Assembly: GCF_021284745.1 (NCBI RefSeq)
Contig: NZ_CP089925.1
Location: 3,161,001 to 3,225,000 of the forward strand
Length of the DNA stretch: 64,000 nt
Origin: Lysobacter sp. KIS68-7
GTDB taxonomy: Bacteria; Pseudomonadota; Gammaproteobacteria; Xanthomonadales; Xanthomonadaceae
Direction: 5' to 3'
A model generated the notes under the pieces. It searched no databases, had not been told where the DNA came from, and saw nothing but the letters and a program-made list of their open reading frames with translations. A program made the translations under genes and the position numbers. Of this stretch, positions 32,562 through 41,495 are shown one piece after another. Every line of letters starts with the position of its first letter. Within the stretch, counting starts at the first letter, position 1.

Positions 32562-33782
32562 CTACTCAGGTGGCAGCGCGGCAGGGAGTAACAAGATCGT
32601 CGTGAATCCCGCCAGCGACGGCGCCAGCCAGCGCTGTGCGCGGGCGCGTCCGATCGAACGCACCTGCCCGGCCGCTTCCAGGTCGACGAGTGCGCGCTGG
32701 ACCGTGCGCTGGCTGTCGCCAAGCGCCAGCGCGAGCGCAGAGGTGGACCAGGGCGCGCCATCGCCCAGCAGCGCGAGCAACGACGCTTGTTCGCCATCGA
32801 TGGGCGGCAGCAGCACCACGACCTTGCGCCCATCGCGGGGGGCGAGCGCAAATCCCCGCGCGCTGGCCTCGATGTCCGCCAGCGGCGCGATCAGTGCGCG
32901 CAGGCGGCCGATCTCCACGCGCAGTCTTGCGCGATGCGTATCGTCCGGGCGGCGCGTGCGAAACACCTCGGCGATCAGTGCATTGCGCTCCACGTCGCCG
33001 GGCCATCCTTCCGCGAGCGTGCGCAGCAGTGCGAACAACACGGGCCGCCGCGCCAACGATTGCCAGCGGTCGCCGGCGCGCAATCCGCGGCGACAGGCGT
33101 CGACGACCAGCGCACCGGAACGCAACAGCGCTTCGACTTCGTCCAGGCGCAAGGACTGCGCATGGCCGGCGTCGAGGCTGCGCGCCGCGAAGCGATCCAA
33201 GGCGGCACGCGCTTCGGTCGTCTCGGCGAGCAGCGCAGGCACGCGGGCGCGTTGTGCGGCTTCGAACGCGCGATCGAGCGCGGCGCGTGCATCGGTCGTG
33301 CGCAGCGAGCGCATTTCAACTTCGGCCGCCGCCAACGCCGCAACGGTCGCCAGCGACGGCGGTGCACCGGCCTGCTCCAAGCTCGCCAACGAACTCGCAG
33401 CGTGATCCAGACGACCGAGCAGCAACCAGCGACGCACCGCGATCAAGCGCGCGTGCAACGCATTCGCGCGATCGGCGCGCGCCTCCAGCGCATCCGCCGC
33501 GTCCATCAGCACGCGTGGCGAACCGCCGAAATCGCGCATCGCCAACGCCACCTCCGCTTCCGCGACGATGCATCGGGCGCGCGCCAGTTCCTCGCGCGCA
33601 CCGAACGCTCGGGCAGCGCGACGCAGCAGTTCACGCGCGCGCGGATACTCGCCGAGTTGCGCCATCGCGATGCCGCGCAGTGCGAGCGACGGCGGATCCT
33701 CGCGCAGCGCGACGCGCTTGAGGGCACCGAGTGCGTCGCCGGCGGCCAGCGCGCGCCCGGCGGCGGCGATCAGGGAATCCAT
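32562..33782 (-). CDS. TPR-type helical protein with C-terminal winged helix (406 aa)
   Basis: The first ~230 residues are Ala-rich helical repeats like TPR units (A-L-R-G-I-A-M-A-Q-L-G-E-Y-P-R-A-R-E-L). A region at about 235-300 resembles a BTAD/OmpR-like module (R-A-R-L-R-V-E-I-G-R-L-R). A winged helix near the C-terminus (W-S-T-S-A-L-A-L-A-L-G-D-S-Q-R-T-V-Q-R-A-L) suggests DNA binding. It is likely the regulator of the beta-propeller/GFA pair 46 bases downstream. The DNA-binding role is inferred. Confidence 0.75.
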   Translation of the reverse strand: MDSLIAAAGRALAAGDALGALKRVALREDPPSLALRGIAMAQLGEYPRARELLRRAARAFGAREELARARCIVAEAEVALAMRDFGGSPRVLMDAADALEARADRANALHARLIAVRRWLLLGRLDHAASSLASLEQAGAPPSLATVAALAAAEVEMRSLRTTDARAALDRAFEAAQRARVPALLAETTEARAALDRFAARSLDAGHAQSLRLDEVEALLRSGALVVDACRRGLRAGDRWQSLARRPVLFALLRTLAEGWPGDVERNALIAEVFRTRRPDDTHRARLRVEIGRLRALIAPLADIEASARGFALAPRDGRKVVVLLPPIDGEQASLLALLGDGAPWSTSALALALGDSQRTVQRALVDLEAAGQVRSIGRARAQRWLAPSLAGFTTILLLPAALPPE

Positions 33783-33791
33783 CCCGACAGG

Positions 33792-34310
33792 CTACACGAC
33801 CGTGTATTCGCTCTGGACCAGGCCGCTGCGATAGGCCTGCGTTCGAACATGCACCAGGCGGATGTCCTTCTGCAGCGGGCCGAACAGCGGAATGCCCGCA
33901 CCGATCAGCACCGGCACGCGCGTGACGACCAGGCGCTGGATCAGCCCGGCCTGCAGGAAGCGCTGGATGGTGATGCCCCCGTCCACGTAGATGTGCCGGA
34001 TGCCGCGTGCGGCGAGCACCGACGCGATTTCCGCCGGCGCACCCGACATGTGCTCCACGACGGCCCCTGGCGGAACCGGCGGCAGCGTGCGCGTGCTGAG
34101 CACGAACACGGGCTTCTTTCCGTAAGGCCACACATCGAAGGCGAGCACGGTCTCGAACGTGTTGCGCCCGATGACGAGCGCATCCACCGTCGCCATGAAC
34201 TCATCGTAGCCATGGGGCTCGCCTCCTCCCGGCGGCAGGAAATCGAGCGCGCCGCCGGGGCGCGCGATGAAACCGTCGAGGCTGGTGCCGACGAAGACCG
34301 ATGCTTTCAT
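33792..34310 (-). CDS. Dihydrofolate reductase/RibD C-terminal family protein (172 aa)
   Basis: The fold is that of the RibD_C/YyaP reductases: S-L-D-G-F-I-A-R-P near the start, L-V-I-G-R-N-T-F-E-T-V and I-Y-V-D-G-G-I-T-I-Q. These enzymes are NADPH-dependent, but most of this branch have no known substrate; it is not the housekeeping FolA. The ATG at 34310 has GGAGG 7 bases upstream. It lies between the regulator gene and the efflux operon, 13 bases after the DUF2955 gene, so it may be the last gene of that operon. Confidence 0.9.
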   Translation of the reverse strand: MKASVFVGTSLDGFIARPGGALDFLPPGGGEPHGYDEFMATVDALVIGRNTFETVLAFDVWPYGKKPVFVLSTRTLPPVPPGAVVEHMSGAPAEIASVLAARGIRHIYVDGGITIQRFLQAGLIQRLVVTRVPVLIGAGIPLFGPLQKDIRLVHVRTQAYRSGLVQSEYTVV

Positions 34311-34323
34311 GGCATGTCCTCCA

Positions 34324-35376
34324 CTAGGTCCTTGTCGCAACCCGCGCAACGCGCCCTTCGCGCCACCGCTCCAGCACCAGGATCGCCACCCACGCATACA
34401 CCGTGACCGCGACGAACAGGACGAAACGCACGGCGAAGGCCGAGCGGACATCGCCGCCCGTGCTGTCCTGCACGGCGGGGCCGATCAGGATCAGCATCGT
34501 CGCGCCCACGTTGACCCAGAACGACGGCGGGAAGCGCGTCGATGAAACGCCATACAACTTCGCGCCGAGATACAGGCCGAACAACAGCATCCACAGGAAG
34601 AACATCCACAGGCTCGGCCAGGCCTGCAGCGCGAACCAGAGCGCCATCGCGAAGACGCCGGCCAGGAAGGTGGATCCGAGCAACTCCTTGCCGGCGGCGC
34701 GCGCACTGATCGCAGAACCCTGCTGCCCGAGCATGACCGCCTTCATGATGATCGCCATGTACATCGACGGGTTGGTGAACGCCATCAGCACCGGCGGCAA
34801 CACGATGAGCATCGTGCGCAACGCGAGCCATGCGGCCTGGGGCGCGTCGGCCTTCGGCGCCTTGGCGGGCGCGGCCGCGCGCGCGTCTTCGGGGACGAAT
34901 GGATAAACCACCCATTGGCAGGCAATCGCCATGGCGATGCCGATCAACAACGCCTGCACCACGGATCGCGCCACCGCGTGTTCGACCAGCGCCGCGGCCG
35001 GAATCATCGTCAGGCCGATCGTGAGCAGCGTCGAGACAAGGCCTTGTCCCATGCCCACCGACAAGTAGGTACTGACGAACAGGCCGGTCGCCACCAGCAT
35101 CACGCCCGTCCACGGGTAATTCCGGAGGATCGGGGTCAGCACCAAGCCTGTGCCCAGGGTGATGGTCACGACGAGCAACAGGCCCAACAAGCTTTTGGGT
35201 CCCATGGGGGGCGCGGGCGTCGACGTCAGGAAAATCGCGAACAGCGGCGCGAGGAACGGCAACGGCATCGCGAAGCCATAGGCCAGCGCCAGCGAGAGCG
35301 CCATCACCGCAGCGAGCCGGAACGTCCGCCTGGCAGCCAAGGGCATCACGGTCGTCAATACGCGTACGTCAGCCAA
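34324..35376 (-). CDS. DUF2955 (FUSC-like) inner-membrane efflux component (350 aa)
   Basis: Polytopic protein with about nine or ten hydrophobic segments in two halves separated by an Ala/Lys-rich cytoplasmic stretch (about 160-180, A-P-A-K-A-P-K-A-D-A-P). This is the pump subunit type that works with HlyD-like adaptors, related to AaeB aromatic acid exporters. Its start overlaps the HlyD-type gene by 22 bases. Together with adaptor and outer-membrane factor it makes a tripartite efflux system; the substrate is unknown, perhaps aromatic acids. Confidence 0.85.
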   Translation of the reverse strand: MADVRVLTTVMPLAARRTFRLAAVMALSLALAYGFAMPLPFLAPLFAIFLTSTPAPPMGPKSLLGLLLVVTITLGTGLVLTPILRNYPWTGVMLVATGLFVSTYLSVGMGQGLVSTLLTIGLTMIPAAALVEHAVARSVVQALLIGIAMAIACQWVVYPFVPEDARAAAPAKAPKADAPQAAWLALRTMLIVLPPVLMAFTNPSMYMAIIMKAVMLGQQGSAISARAAGKELLGSTFLAGVFAMALWFALQAWPSLWMFFLWMLLFGLYLGAKLYGVSSTRFPPSFWVNVGATMLILIGPAVQDSTGGDVRSAFAVRFVLFVAVTVYAWVAILVLERWREGRVARVATRT

Positions 35377-36446
35377 CTTGCCGCGCGGATGTAGAGCTTG
35401 CCAAGCAGGCGCAGGATGCCGCTGCCTTCGCCATACGCGATCACCGAGGCCTGTCCGCCGACGCGCAACGCATCGCGCAACGCGGGATCCTGCCGCGCGT
35501 CGAATCCGACGATCACGGGGAAGCGCTGCGATTGCCGCAGCCAGTCGCGACTGTTGTCGATCGAGGGCAGCGTGCCCGGCGGTGGCGCGTTAGCGGCGCT
35601 GACGCCCAGCCCGATGCTGCGCACGCGGCCCTTGAACACGCGCCCCGGGAGCGCGTCGAACACGATGTCGACCGGCGTTCCCACCTGCATGTGGCCCAGG
35701 TTGTTCTCGGTGAACTCGGCGTTGATCCAGACGTCACCGATGGCGACCAAGGTGAGCACCGGGCTGCCGGTGCCCGCGTACAGGCCGACGTCGGTGCGCA
35801 GATCGGTGATGACGCCGGCCGACGGCGCCTTGACCACGGTGTTCGACAGATCCAGTTCCGCCTTGTCGACCGCGGTGAGTGCGGTTTCGAGCACCGTGTT
35901 CTGGTCGACGTCGTCGCCGCCCATCTGTTCGATCGCGCGACGGATGTCGGCTTCCGCCGCGGCCACCTGCGCCGTGGCTTGTTGCAGGCCGGCATCGGCG
36001 ATTTCCTGGCGGCGCACGGAGATCGTGCCTTCGTCTTCTTCGCGCAAGCGGCGCAATCGCATCGCGTCCTGGCGCGCCGCCAGTTCGGCGGCGCGTGCCG
36101 CGCGGAGGTTGGCGCGCGCGGCTTCCACCGTCGCGCTGCCGGCGCCGACCTGCTTGTGCGCATTCGCGAGGTCCGAACGGGCCTTGGCCACGGCGATGCG
36201 GTACTGCGCAGGATCGACTTCGAACAACACCTGCCCCGCTTTCACTGCCTGGTTGTTGGCGACGGCGATCTTCGTCACCGCACCGGCCACCTTTGGTGCG
36301 ACGCCGACGACATAGCCTTCGATCCGCGCCTGCGAAGTGTAGGGCGTATAGCGATCCGCGAGCAGGTACAGCACGAGGCTGACCGCGATCACGATCGCCA
36401 CGGTGCGGCCGCCTTTCCTGACGCTCGCCTTGGCATCGGCGCTCAT
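35355..36446 (-). CDS. HlyD/EmrA-family periplasmic adaptor (363 aa)
   Basis: One N-terminal membrane anchor (about 15-30) is followed by a biotinyl-lipoyl half motif (V-A-P-K-V-A-G-A-V-T-K-I), a long alpha hairpin (about 80-185, coiled-coil-like), the second lipoyl half (V-V-K-A-P-S-A-G-V-I-T-D-L) and a beta-barrel region (V-W-I-N-A-E-F-T-E-N). It bridges the inner-membrane DUF2955 pump and the outer-membrane factor. The start at 36446 overlaps the stop of the outer-membrane factor gene (ATGA). Confidence 0.93.
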   Translation of the reverse strand: MSADAKASVRKGGRTVAIVIAVSLVLYLLADRYTPYTSQARIEGYVVGVAPKVAGAVTKIAVANNQAVKAGQVLFEVDPAQYRIAVAKARSDLANAHKQVGAGSATVEAARANLRAARAAELAARQDAMRLRRLREEDEGTISVRRQEIADAGLQQATAQVAAAEADIRRAIEQMGGDDVDQNTVLETALTAVDKAELDLSNTVVKAPSAGVITDLRTDVGLYAGTGSPVLTLVAIGDVWINAEFTENNLGHMQVGTPVDIVFDALPGRVFKGRVRSIGLGVSAANAPPPGTLPSIDNSRDWLRQSQRFPVIVGFDARQDPALRDALRVGGQASVIAYGEGSGILRLLGKLYIRAASWLTYAY

Positions 36447-37921
36447 TTCGACACCCTCCCCTGCGCCTCGGATTCCTCCGGAGGCGGCATGTCGACCCAT
36501 CCGCCGCCGACCGCCTTGTACATGGTGATCACTGCGACGATGTGTGCGCTGTCGTTGAGCAGTTCGCGTTCGGCCTGCGCGAACAGGACGCGTTGCGCAT
36601 CCAGCACGCGGTCGAATCCTGCATAGCCTTCGCGATATAGCGTGTTCGCGAGTTCGAGCGAACGTTCCGCCGCGCGCGCCGCATCGTGCAACGGCACCTG
36701 TTGCTCGCCCGTCTTGACCACGCTGATCGCGGCGTCGTCCATCTCCTGCGCCGCGACCAGGGCGCTGTTCTGGAACAGTTCGATCGTTTCCTGCAGCCGC
36801 ACATCCTGCAGCCGCACGTTGTTGCGGATGCGTCCATGGTCGAAGAGGTTCCAGGTGAGCGCGGGGCCGCCGGTGATGCGGGTGACGCTTGGCGTGCCAC
36901 CGATCGTATCGGAGGACCAACCGATGCTGCCCAGCAGCGTGATGGCCGGAAAGTAATCCGCTTTCGCGATGCCGATCTGCGCCGATTGCGCCGCGACCTG
37001 CCACGCCGCCGCGCGCACGTCACTGCGGCGCAACAGCAGGTTCGCAGGCACTTCGGTGATCACGGCGGATTCGACGTTCGGCAATGGGCCACCGACCGAG
37101 GCGAGTTCGGGCAAGTCACCGGGCGGCCGCCCCAGCACCACGCACAGCGCGTTGCGCAGCTTCACCAGGTCGGCCTCCTGTTCCGGGATGGTGGCGAAGG
37201 TGCCGAGGTATTGCGCTTTCGCCTGCTGCAGGTCCAGCTCCGATTCCTCGCCTTCCAGGTAAAGCCGCTCGGTAATGTCCAGGCTTCGCTTCTGGATGGC
37301 GGCGTTGTTCTTCGCGATTTCGATGCGCAGCAGCGTCGTGCGATAGCCGTAGTACAGCGTGGCCACCTGCGCGCTCAGCAGCACCTGCACGTCCTGCTGG
37401 TTGGCGACCGACGCGAAGAACCCCGCTTCCGCGGATTCGATGCCGCGCTTGAACCGGCCCCAGAAATCCAGTTCCCACGCCAGGTCGAAGTTCGCCCCGT
37501 ACGCAGCGAAATGCTGGTGCTTGTCGGGGCCCGCGCCCCCGCTTTCGCGATTGTCGATATAGGTGGCCGCGCCGCTGAGCTGCTGCACCTGCGGGTACTG
37601 GTTGCTGCCGGCGATGCCGAGCACGGCGCGGCTCTCGAGGATCCGCAGGCCTGCGATGCGCAGCGATGGATTCTCGCGACGCGCGGTGTCGATCAGCGTG
37701 TTCAACACCGGGTCGTTGAAGGCCTGCCACCAAAAGCGCAGGTCGACTCGCTTCTGCGCATCGACGTTGTCGATCTGTCCGTAGAGATCGGAGTGCCAGG
37801 TCTTGAGCCACGCGACTTCCGGCTCCTGGTAGTCCGGGCCGAGCGTCACGCAGCCTTCCAGCAGCAAGGCCGATGCCACGACCAGTGCGTTGGCGATGCA
37901 TCCGGTGACGATGCGTCGCAC
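36443..37921 (-). CDS. Outer-membrane efflux lipoprotein, NodT/OprM family (492 aa)
   Basis: TolC-like outer-membrane channel. The lipobox L-L-E-G-C ends at C24, followed by V-T-L-G-P-D-Y-Q-E-P, the usual start of mature NodT-type proteins. Two internally related helical halves of the OEP domain follow (for example L-D-L-Q-Q-A-K-A-Q-Y and A-N-L-L-L-R-R-S-D-V-R-A-A-A, a family signature). Second gene of the efflux operon, 7 bases after the AI-2E family gene. Confidence 0.95.
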   Translation of the reverse strand: MRRIVTGCIANALVVASALLLEGCVTLGPDYQEPEVAWLKTWHSDLYGQIDNVDAQKRVDLRFWWQAFNDPVLNTLIDTARRENPSLRIAGLRILESRAVLGIAGSNQYPQVQQLSGAATYIDNRESGGAGPDKHQHFAAYGANFDLAWELDFWGRFKRGIESAEAGFFASVANQQDVQVLLSAQVATLYYGYRTTLLRIEIAKNNAAIQKRSLDITERLYLEGEESELDLQQAKAQYLGTFATIPEQEADLVKLRNALCVVLGRPPGDLPELASVGGPLPNVESAVITEVPANLLLRRSDVRAAAWQVAAQSAQIGIAKADYFPAITLLGSIGWSSDTIGGTPSVTRITGGPALTWNLFDHGRIRNNVRLQDVRLQETIELFQNSALVAAQEMDDAAISVVKTGEQQVPLHDAARAAERSLELANTLYREGYAGFDRVLDAQRVLFAQAERELLNDSAHIVAVITMYKAVGGGWVDMPPPEESEAQGRVSK

Positions 37922-37928
37922 GACGCGC

Positions 37929-39056
37929 TTACCCCGGCGGGTCGGCGGACGCGGGCGGGCCGCGATCGACCCACTGCATGAAGATCTGGTAGCCCACGGC
38001 CAGCAGCACCGCGCCCATGAACAAGCCGGTCATGCCGCCGGCGACCATGCCGCCGATGGCGCCGACCAGGATCACCAGCATCGGCGCTTCCACGCCGCGT
38101 CCGAGCAGCAAGGGCTTGAGCACGTTGTCCGCCAGCCCGCCCACGACGAACCACACGGTGAACAGGACCTTCGCCACGGTCGAGCTGCTGTCGTCGGCCA
38201 TCCACAGATACGCGATGGCCGGAATCGACACGATCACCGCCGGCAACTGGAGGATGCCGAGGAACATCACCGCGAACGCGAGCACCGCGGCGCCCGGAAT
38301 GCCGGCCAGGAGGAAGCCGACGCCCAGCAGGATCGCCTGGATCACGGCGACGCCGACGACACCGGTGGCGACCGAGCGGATGGTCGCGATGGAAAGCTCC
38401 AGCAACTCCGGTCCCTGCTCCCGGTTCGTCAGGCGCGTGAGGATGCGCTCGGCCACGCGCTTTTCCTCATCGGCGTAGACCATCAGGATGCCGGCGACCA
38501 CGATGGCGAGCACGAACAACGCGGCCCCCGCGAGCGCGCTGGCCGCCATCGCGAGGATCTTCTTCGCGTATTGCTTCACGACCTCGCGGTTCTGTTGCAG
38601 CAAGCGGGGCAGGTTCGTCGCCGCTGCACTCCATGTCGCGTACACGCGCGGGCCGACGATCGGCCACTCGGCGACCTTGGGATCAGGCGCCTTCAGGCCG
38701 ATCTCGTTCGCATCGACGCCGTGGTACACGTCGCTCAACTCGCCGGTCACCGCCACGCCCAGCATCGCGATCGGCGTGCCGAGCAACAACAGGGCGGAGA
38801 GCACCAGCGCCGTGGCGGACCAGCCGCGCCTGCCGCCGAACCATCGCACCACGCGCACGTACAGCGGATAGAGCGCGACGGCCAGGATCATGGCCACGAT
38901 GACCAGGTGCGAGAACGGGGTGAACACCCGCACGCACACGAGTACGAGCAACACGATGAGCACGACGCGGAGCAAGGTCTCCGCCAAGTCCCGCGTCACC
39001 AGCTTGCGCAGCGTTTCGTAGTCTGCCTGCACGTCCGCGGAGCTCCATGGGTGCAA
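37929..39056 (-). CDS. AI-2E family transporter (YdiK/TqsA-like, 375 aa)
   Basis: Seven to eight membrane segments with the family pattern: paired N-terminal helices, a long amphipathic cytosolic stretch (about 120-180), then F-L-G-I-L-Q-L-P-A-V-I and a G-L-x-D-N-x-L-K-P-L-L-L-G-R-G signature (302-316), which is diagnostic. It opens the efflux operon. Family members export AI-2 or other small metabolites, or act in Na+/H+ exchange; which applies here cannot be told. Confidence 0.9.
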   Translation of the reverse strand: MHPWSSADVQADYETLRKLVTRDLAETLLRVVLIVLLVLVCVRVFTPFSHLVIVAMILAVALYPLYVRVVRWFGGRRGWSATALVLSALLLLGTPIAMLGVAVTGELSDVYHGVDANEIGLKAPDPKVAEWPIVGPRVYATWSAAATNLPRLLQQNREVVKQYAKKILAMAASALAGAALFVLAIVVAGILMVYADEEKRVAERILTRLTNREQGPELLELSIATIRSVATGVVGVAVIQAILLGVGFLLAGIPGAAVLAFAVMFLGILQLPAVIVSIPAIAYLWMADDSSSTVAKVLFTVWFVVGGLADNVLKPLLLGRGVEAPMLVILVGAIGGMVAGGMTGLFMGAVLLAVGYQIFMQWVDRGPPASADPPG

Positions 39057-39201
39057 GGGTCATGGATGATCCCACCGGCAGCCCGCCCCCTGAATTGGCC
39101 CTTGGGCCAACGCCCCGGATAACGAACGGCTGAGTCTCGGCCGAGCGAAATTGAACACACCCCGGCGCACAAATGCGCGAAATCCCTTCGGGTGACGCCC
39201 C

Positions 39202-39828
39202 ATGCGCATGCGCCATTGCCTCCCTCTCGCGGCGATGCTGGTGCTTCCGATGCCGGCGCTCGCGGGCTGCCCGCCCTTCGACTGGATCGACCACGTCGTC
39301 ACTTACGACAACTCGGGCATCTGGAACCGCGACCACCAGAAACAACTCGCCCTCGGGATGGCGCTGACGGTGATCGGAGGCGCGTTGTTCACCGACAACA
39401 ACTCACGGATGGGGCAGACCTTCGACAAGACCTTCGATTCGATGGTGCTCACCGCGGGCACGACCACGGTGATGAAGTACGTGTTCTCGCGCGAACGCCC
39501 CAGCCAGAACGCCGACCCGTGCGATTTCTTCGACGGCTCGGGCCACCAGAGCTTCCCCAGCGGCGAGGTCGCGGAGGTCAGTTCGATCGTCACGCCCTTC
39601 ATCCTCGAATACGGACACGACCACCCTGCGGTCTATGCGCTGGCCTTGCTGCCCGTGTACGACGCCGTCGCGCGCGTGAAAGTGCACGGGCATTGGCAGA
39701 GCGACGTGCTGGTGGGCGCAGGGATCGGGGTCGCGTGGGGCATCTACGCGCATCGCCGCCACTCGCCCCTGATCCTGGGCCTGTTGCCGGATGGCGGGGT
39801 GATGCTGGGATACCAGAAGGAGTTCTAG
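39202..39828 (+). CDS. PAP2-family protein with altered catalytic motifs (208 aa)
   Basis: A signal peptide (about 1-22, A-L-A-G) precedes the PAP2 core. Motif 1 is intact (K-Y-V-F-S-R-E-R-P, K-x6-R-P). Motif 2 reads F-P-S-G-E where the catalytic His of P-S-G-H is expected. Motif 3 reads A-R-V-K-V-H-G-H-W-Q-S-D, keeping R, H and D but with Ala for Ser. The protein may be a lipid phosphatase variant with altered chemistry or a non-catalytic homologue. It is divergent from the efflux operon across 145 bases and overlaps the convergent membrane protein by 4 bases. Confidence 0.85.
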   Translation: MRMRHCLPLAAMLVLPMPALAGCPPFDWIDHVVTYDNSGIWNRDHQKQLALGMALTVIGGALFTDNNSRMGQTFDKTFDSMVLTAGTTTVMKYVFSRERPSQNADPCDFFDGSGHQSFPSGEVAEVSSIVTPFILEYGHDHPAVYALALLPVYDAVARVKVHGHWQSDVLVGAGIGVAWGIYAHRRHSPLILGLLPDGGVMLGYQKEF

Positions 39829-40343
39829 CCTGCCTTCGCTGCCCGCGCGAACAACCAGGCGGACACGAGCCACGCGCCGACGAACAGACCCGAGAGCACA
39901 GCGCCCTCCATCGATCCTGCGAACAGCGCGATCCCGCCCACGAGCGCCTGCACGACCGCCGTCGCCACCATCGCGCGCACCATCGCCCCGGCCTGGAAGC
40001 GCGCGACGACGGCACCGACGATCCCCGCGACGAGCACGCCGGCGAACACCAGGTTCGCGGGATTGCGTTCATCCCCGATGATGCCGACGGCGAGGTTGAT
40101 CCAGACCATGCAGAACGCAGTGGCGATCGCCAACGCCGCCGCGGCGCGATACGCGACACTGCCGGACTTCCGCGTCGCCAGCTCATAGCTTCCGCAGGCG
40201 ACGAGGAGCATCGTGCCGAAGGTGGTGAAATCGAGCGCCGTCCACTGCACTTCGCGCGTGAACTGCATCGCCACCATCGGCAGCGCAAGCAGGCCCCCGG
40301 CCATGCCCCAGATCGCGATGCGCCAGCGGTTCGTGTCAGCCAT
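39825..40343 (-). CDS. Membrane protein of unknown function (172 aa)
   Basis: Five hydrophobic segments with short loops; the start is M-A-D-T-N-R-W-R-I-A-I-W. No domain is recognised. It ends within the convergent PAP2-type gene by 4 bases. The hydropathy pattern and codon use match the neighbours, so it is taken as a real gene; its role is unknown. Confidence 0.75.
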   Translation of the reverse strand: MADTNRWRIAIWGMAGGLLALPMVAMQFTREVQWTALDFTTFGTMLLVACGSYELATRKSGSVAYRAAAALAIATAFCMVWINLAVGIIGDERNPANLVFAGVLVAGIVGAVVARFQAGAMVRAMVATAVVQALVGGIALFAGSMEGAVLSGLFVGAWLVSAWLFARAAKAG

Positions 40344-40433
40344 CTGCCGTCTCCCTGTGCGTTCGAAGTCGGCGCAGGCTCCCGCGCGCAGGTGAGGCCG
40401 CGATGGCGCTTGTGTGAAGCGGGGAAGAAGTGG

Positions 40434-41114
40434 CTAGTCCAGGTGTGCCGCGTTGCGGTCGCGCCCCTTTCCCACGCGGCGATCCACGCCACCGCCGAGC
40501 CATTTGATGAAGCGCGAGAAGCGCCCGCGCCGCGTCTTGCGATCGCGCGCAGCCTCATCCACGAGCCACGCCACCTGGATCACATGGCGCTCGCCTTCGA
40601 ACGGCAGGTGCCCGTGGAAGGAACACTCGGTGCGCTTGAATGCGGTGAGCGTGCCGTACACCGGCGGAATTTCGGGCACGAGGATCGCGTCGATGTCGTT
40701 CGCCGCGGTGAGGAAGCGCAGGCATCCGGCGTGTTCGCCTTCCGGCCATCGTGCGTTGAGGTAGAGCAACGCACTGGCCACTTTGGAGGCGCTGTCGGTA
40801 TGGATCGAGCCATGCCGCAGGTTGAGCGAACGGCAGATGGTGACGAGCGGCGGGTACTGCGACATGCGTTCGATGCCCAGCCGTGCGCCCAGGGCATCGG
40901 CGAATTCCGGCGAGGTGAGTTCGGCGACCAGGGCGTTGACCGTCTGTCCGCAGTCCCCGGCTTCGTGCGGGAAATACCCGGCGCCTGCATAGCGCGGGAA
41001 ATCGGTGTCGAGGACCTGCACCGACGACGGGTCGAGGACCTCGTGCGCGATCAACAACGGGAACGGCACGGCGCGCACGTCCGCGGCATCGAGTTGGGCG
41101 GGGCGCAGGAGCAT
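40434..41114 (-). CDS. 2-oxoglutarate/Fe(II) oxygenase-like protein (226 aa)
   Basis: The jelly-roll dioxygenase pattern is H-T-D-S (H-x-D iron ligands, about 104-106) and the distal His in E-R-H-V-I-Q-V. The following Arg/Gln region could bind the co-substrate. R-H-G-S-I-H-T-D and F-H-G-H-L-P-F-E-G resemble prolyl-hydroxylase-like enzymes of bacterial surface loci. The C-terminus is strongly basic. The substrate is unknown. Confidence 0.8.
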   Translation of the reverse strand: MLLRPAQLDAADVRAVPFPLLIAHEVLDPSSVQVLDTDFPRYAGAGYFPHEAGDCGQTVNALVAELTSPEFADALGARLGIERMSQYPPLVTICRSLNLRHGSIHTDSASKVASALLYLNARWPEGEHAGCLRFLTAANDIDAILVPEIPPVYGTLTAFKRTECSFHGHLPFEGERHVIQVAWLVDEAARDRKTRRGRFSRFIKWLGGGVDRRVGKGRDRNAAHLD

Positions 41115-41138
41115 GGGTCGAGTATGGCCGCTTGGCGA

Positions 41139-41456
41139 TTAAAGCGGCGTCAGCGTGGGCGGGAACACGGTGTAGTGCTGGACCAGGGTTTCGAACTCGA
41201 GGAGGAAGTCGTTGTCCTCCTCGTAGTACTTCGCCCGCAGCACGTCCTGGCCGGCGAAGGCCTTCACGGCCTCCTCCGAATCCCAGAAGGTCAGCGTCTG
41301 GAAATGGGTGACGTCGCCGTCGTCCCGGCGCAGCAGGTACACGCCACGGTTGCCCGGGATGCTTTCGTAGTCGGGGATGGCGCGCACCTTCAGGAATTCG
41401 AAGTAGGCGTCCGCCAGGTGCGACGGCGTACGGCCGTGCCATAGTCTTGCGATCAT
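41139..41456 (-). CDS. Antibiotic biosynthesis monooxygenase (ABM)-fold protein (105 aa)
   Basis: A ferredoxin-like dimeric alpha/beta-barrel protein: M-I-A-R-L-W-H-G-R-T, Y-L-L-R-R-D-D-G-D, F-Q-T-L-T-F-W-D-S-E-E-A-V-K-A-F-A-G. This matches the ABM/YgiN-like group with W-D-S motif. The start at 41456 gives the usual ~100 aa length. It is divergent from a cupin gene with only 39 bases between, so the two promoters must overlap. Confidence 0.85.
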   Translation of the reverse strand: MIARLWHGRTPSHLADAYFEFLKVRAIPDYESIPGNRGVYLLRRDDGDVTHFQTLTFWDSEEAVKAFAGQDVLRAKYYEEDNDFLLEFETLVQHYTVFPPTLTPL

Positions 41457-41495
41457 CGGTCCGTCCTCTGGTTCCGTCCCCTGGAAGGCAGCGAC

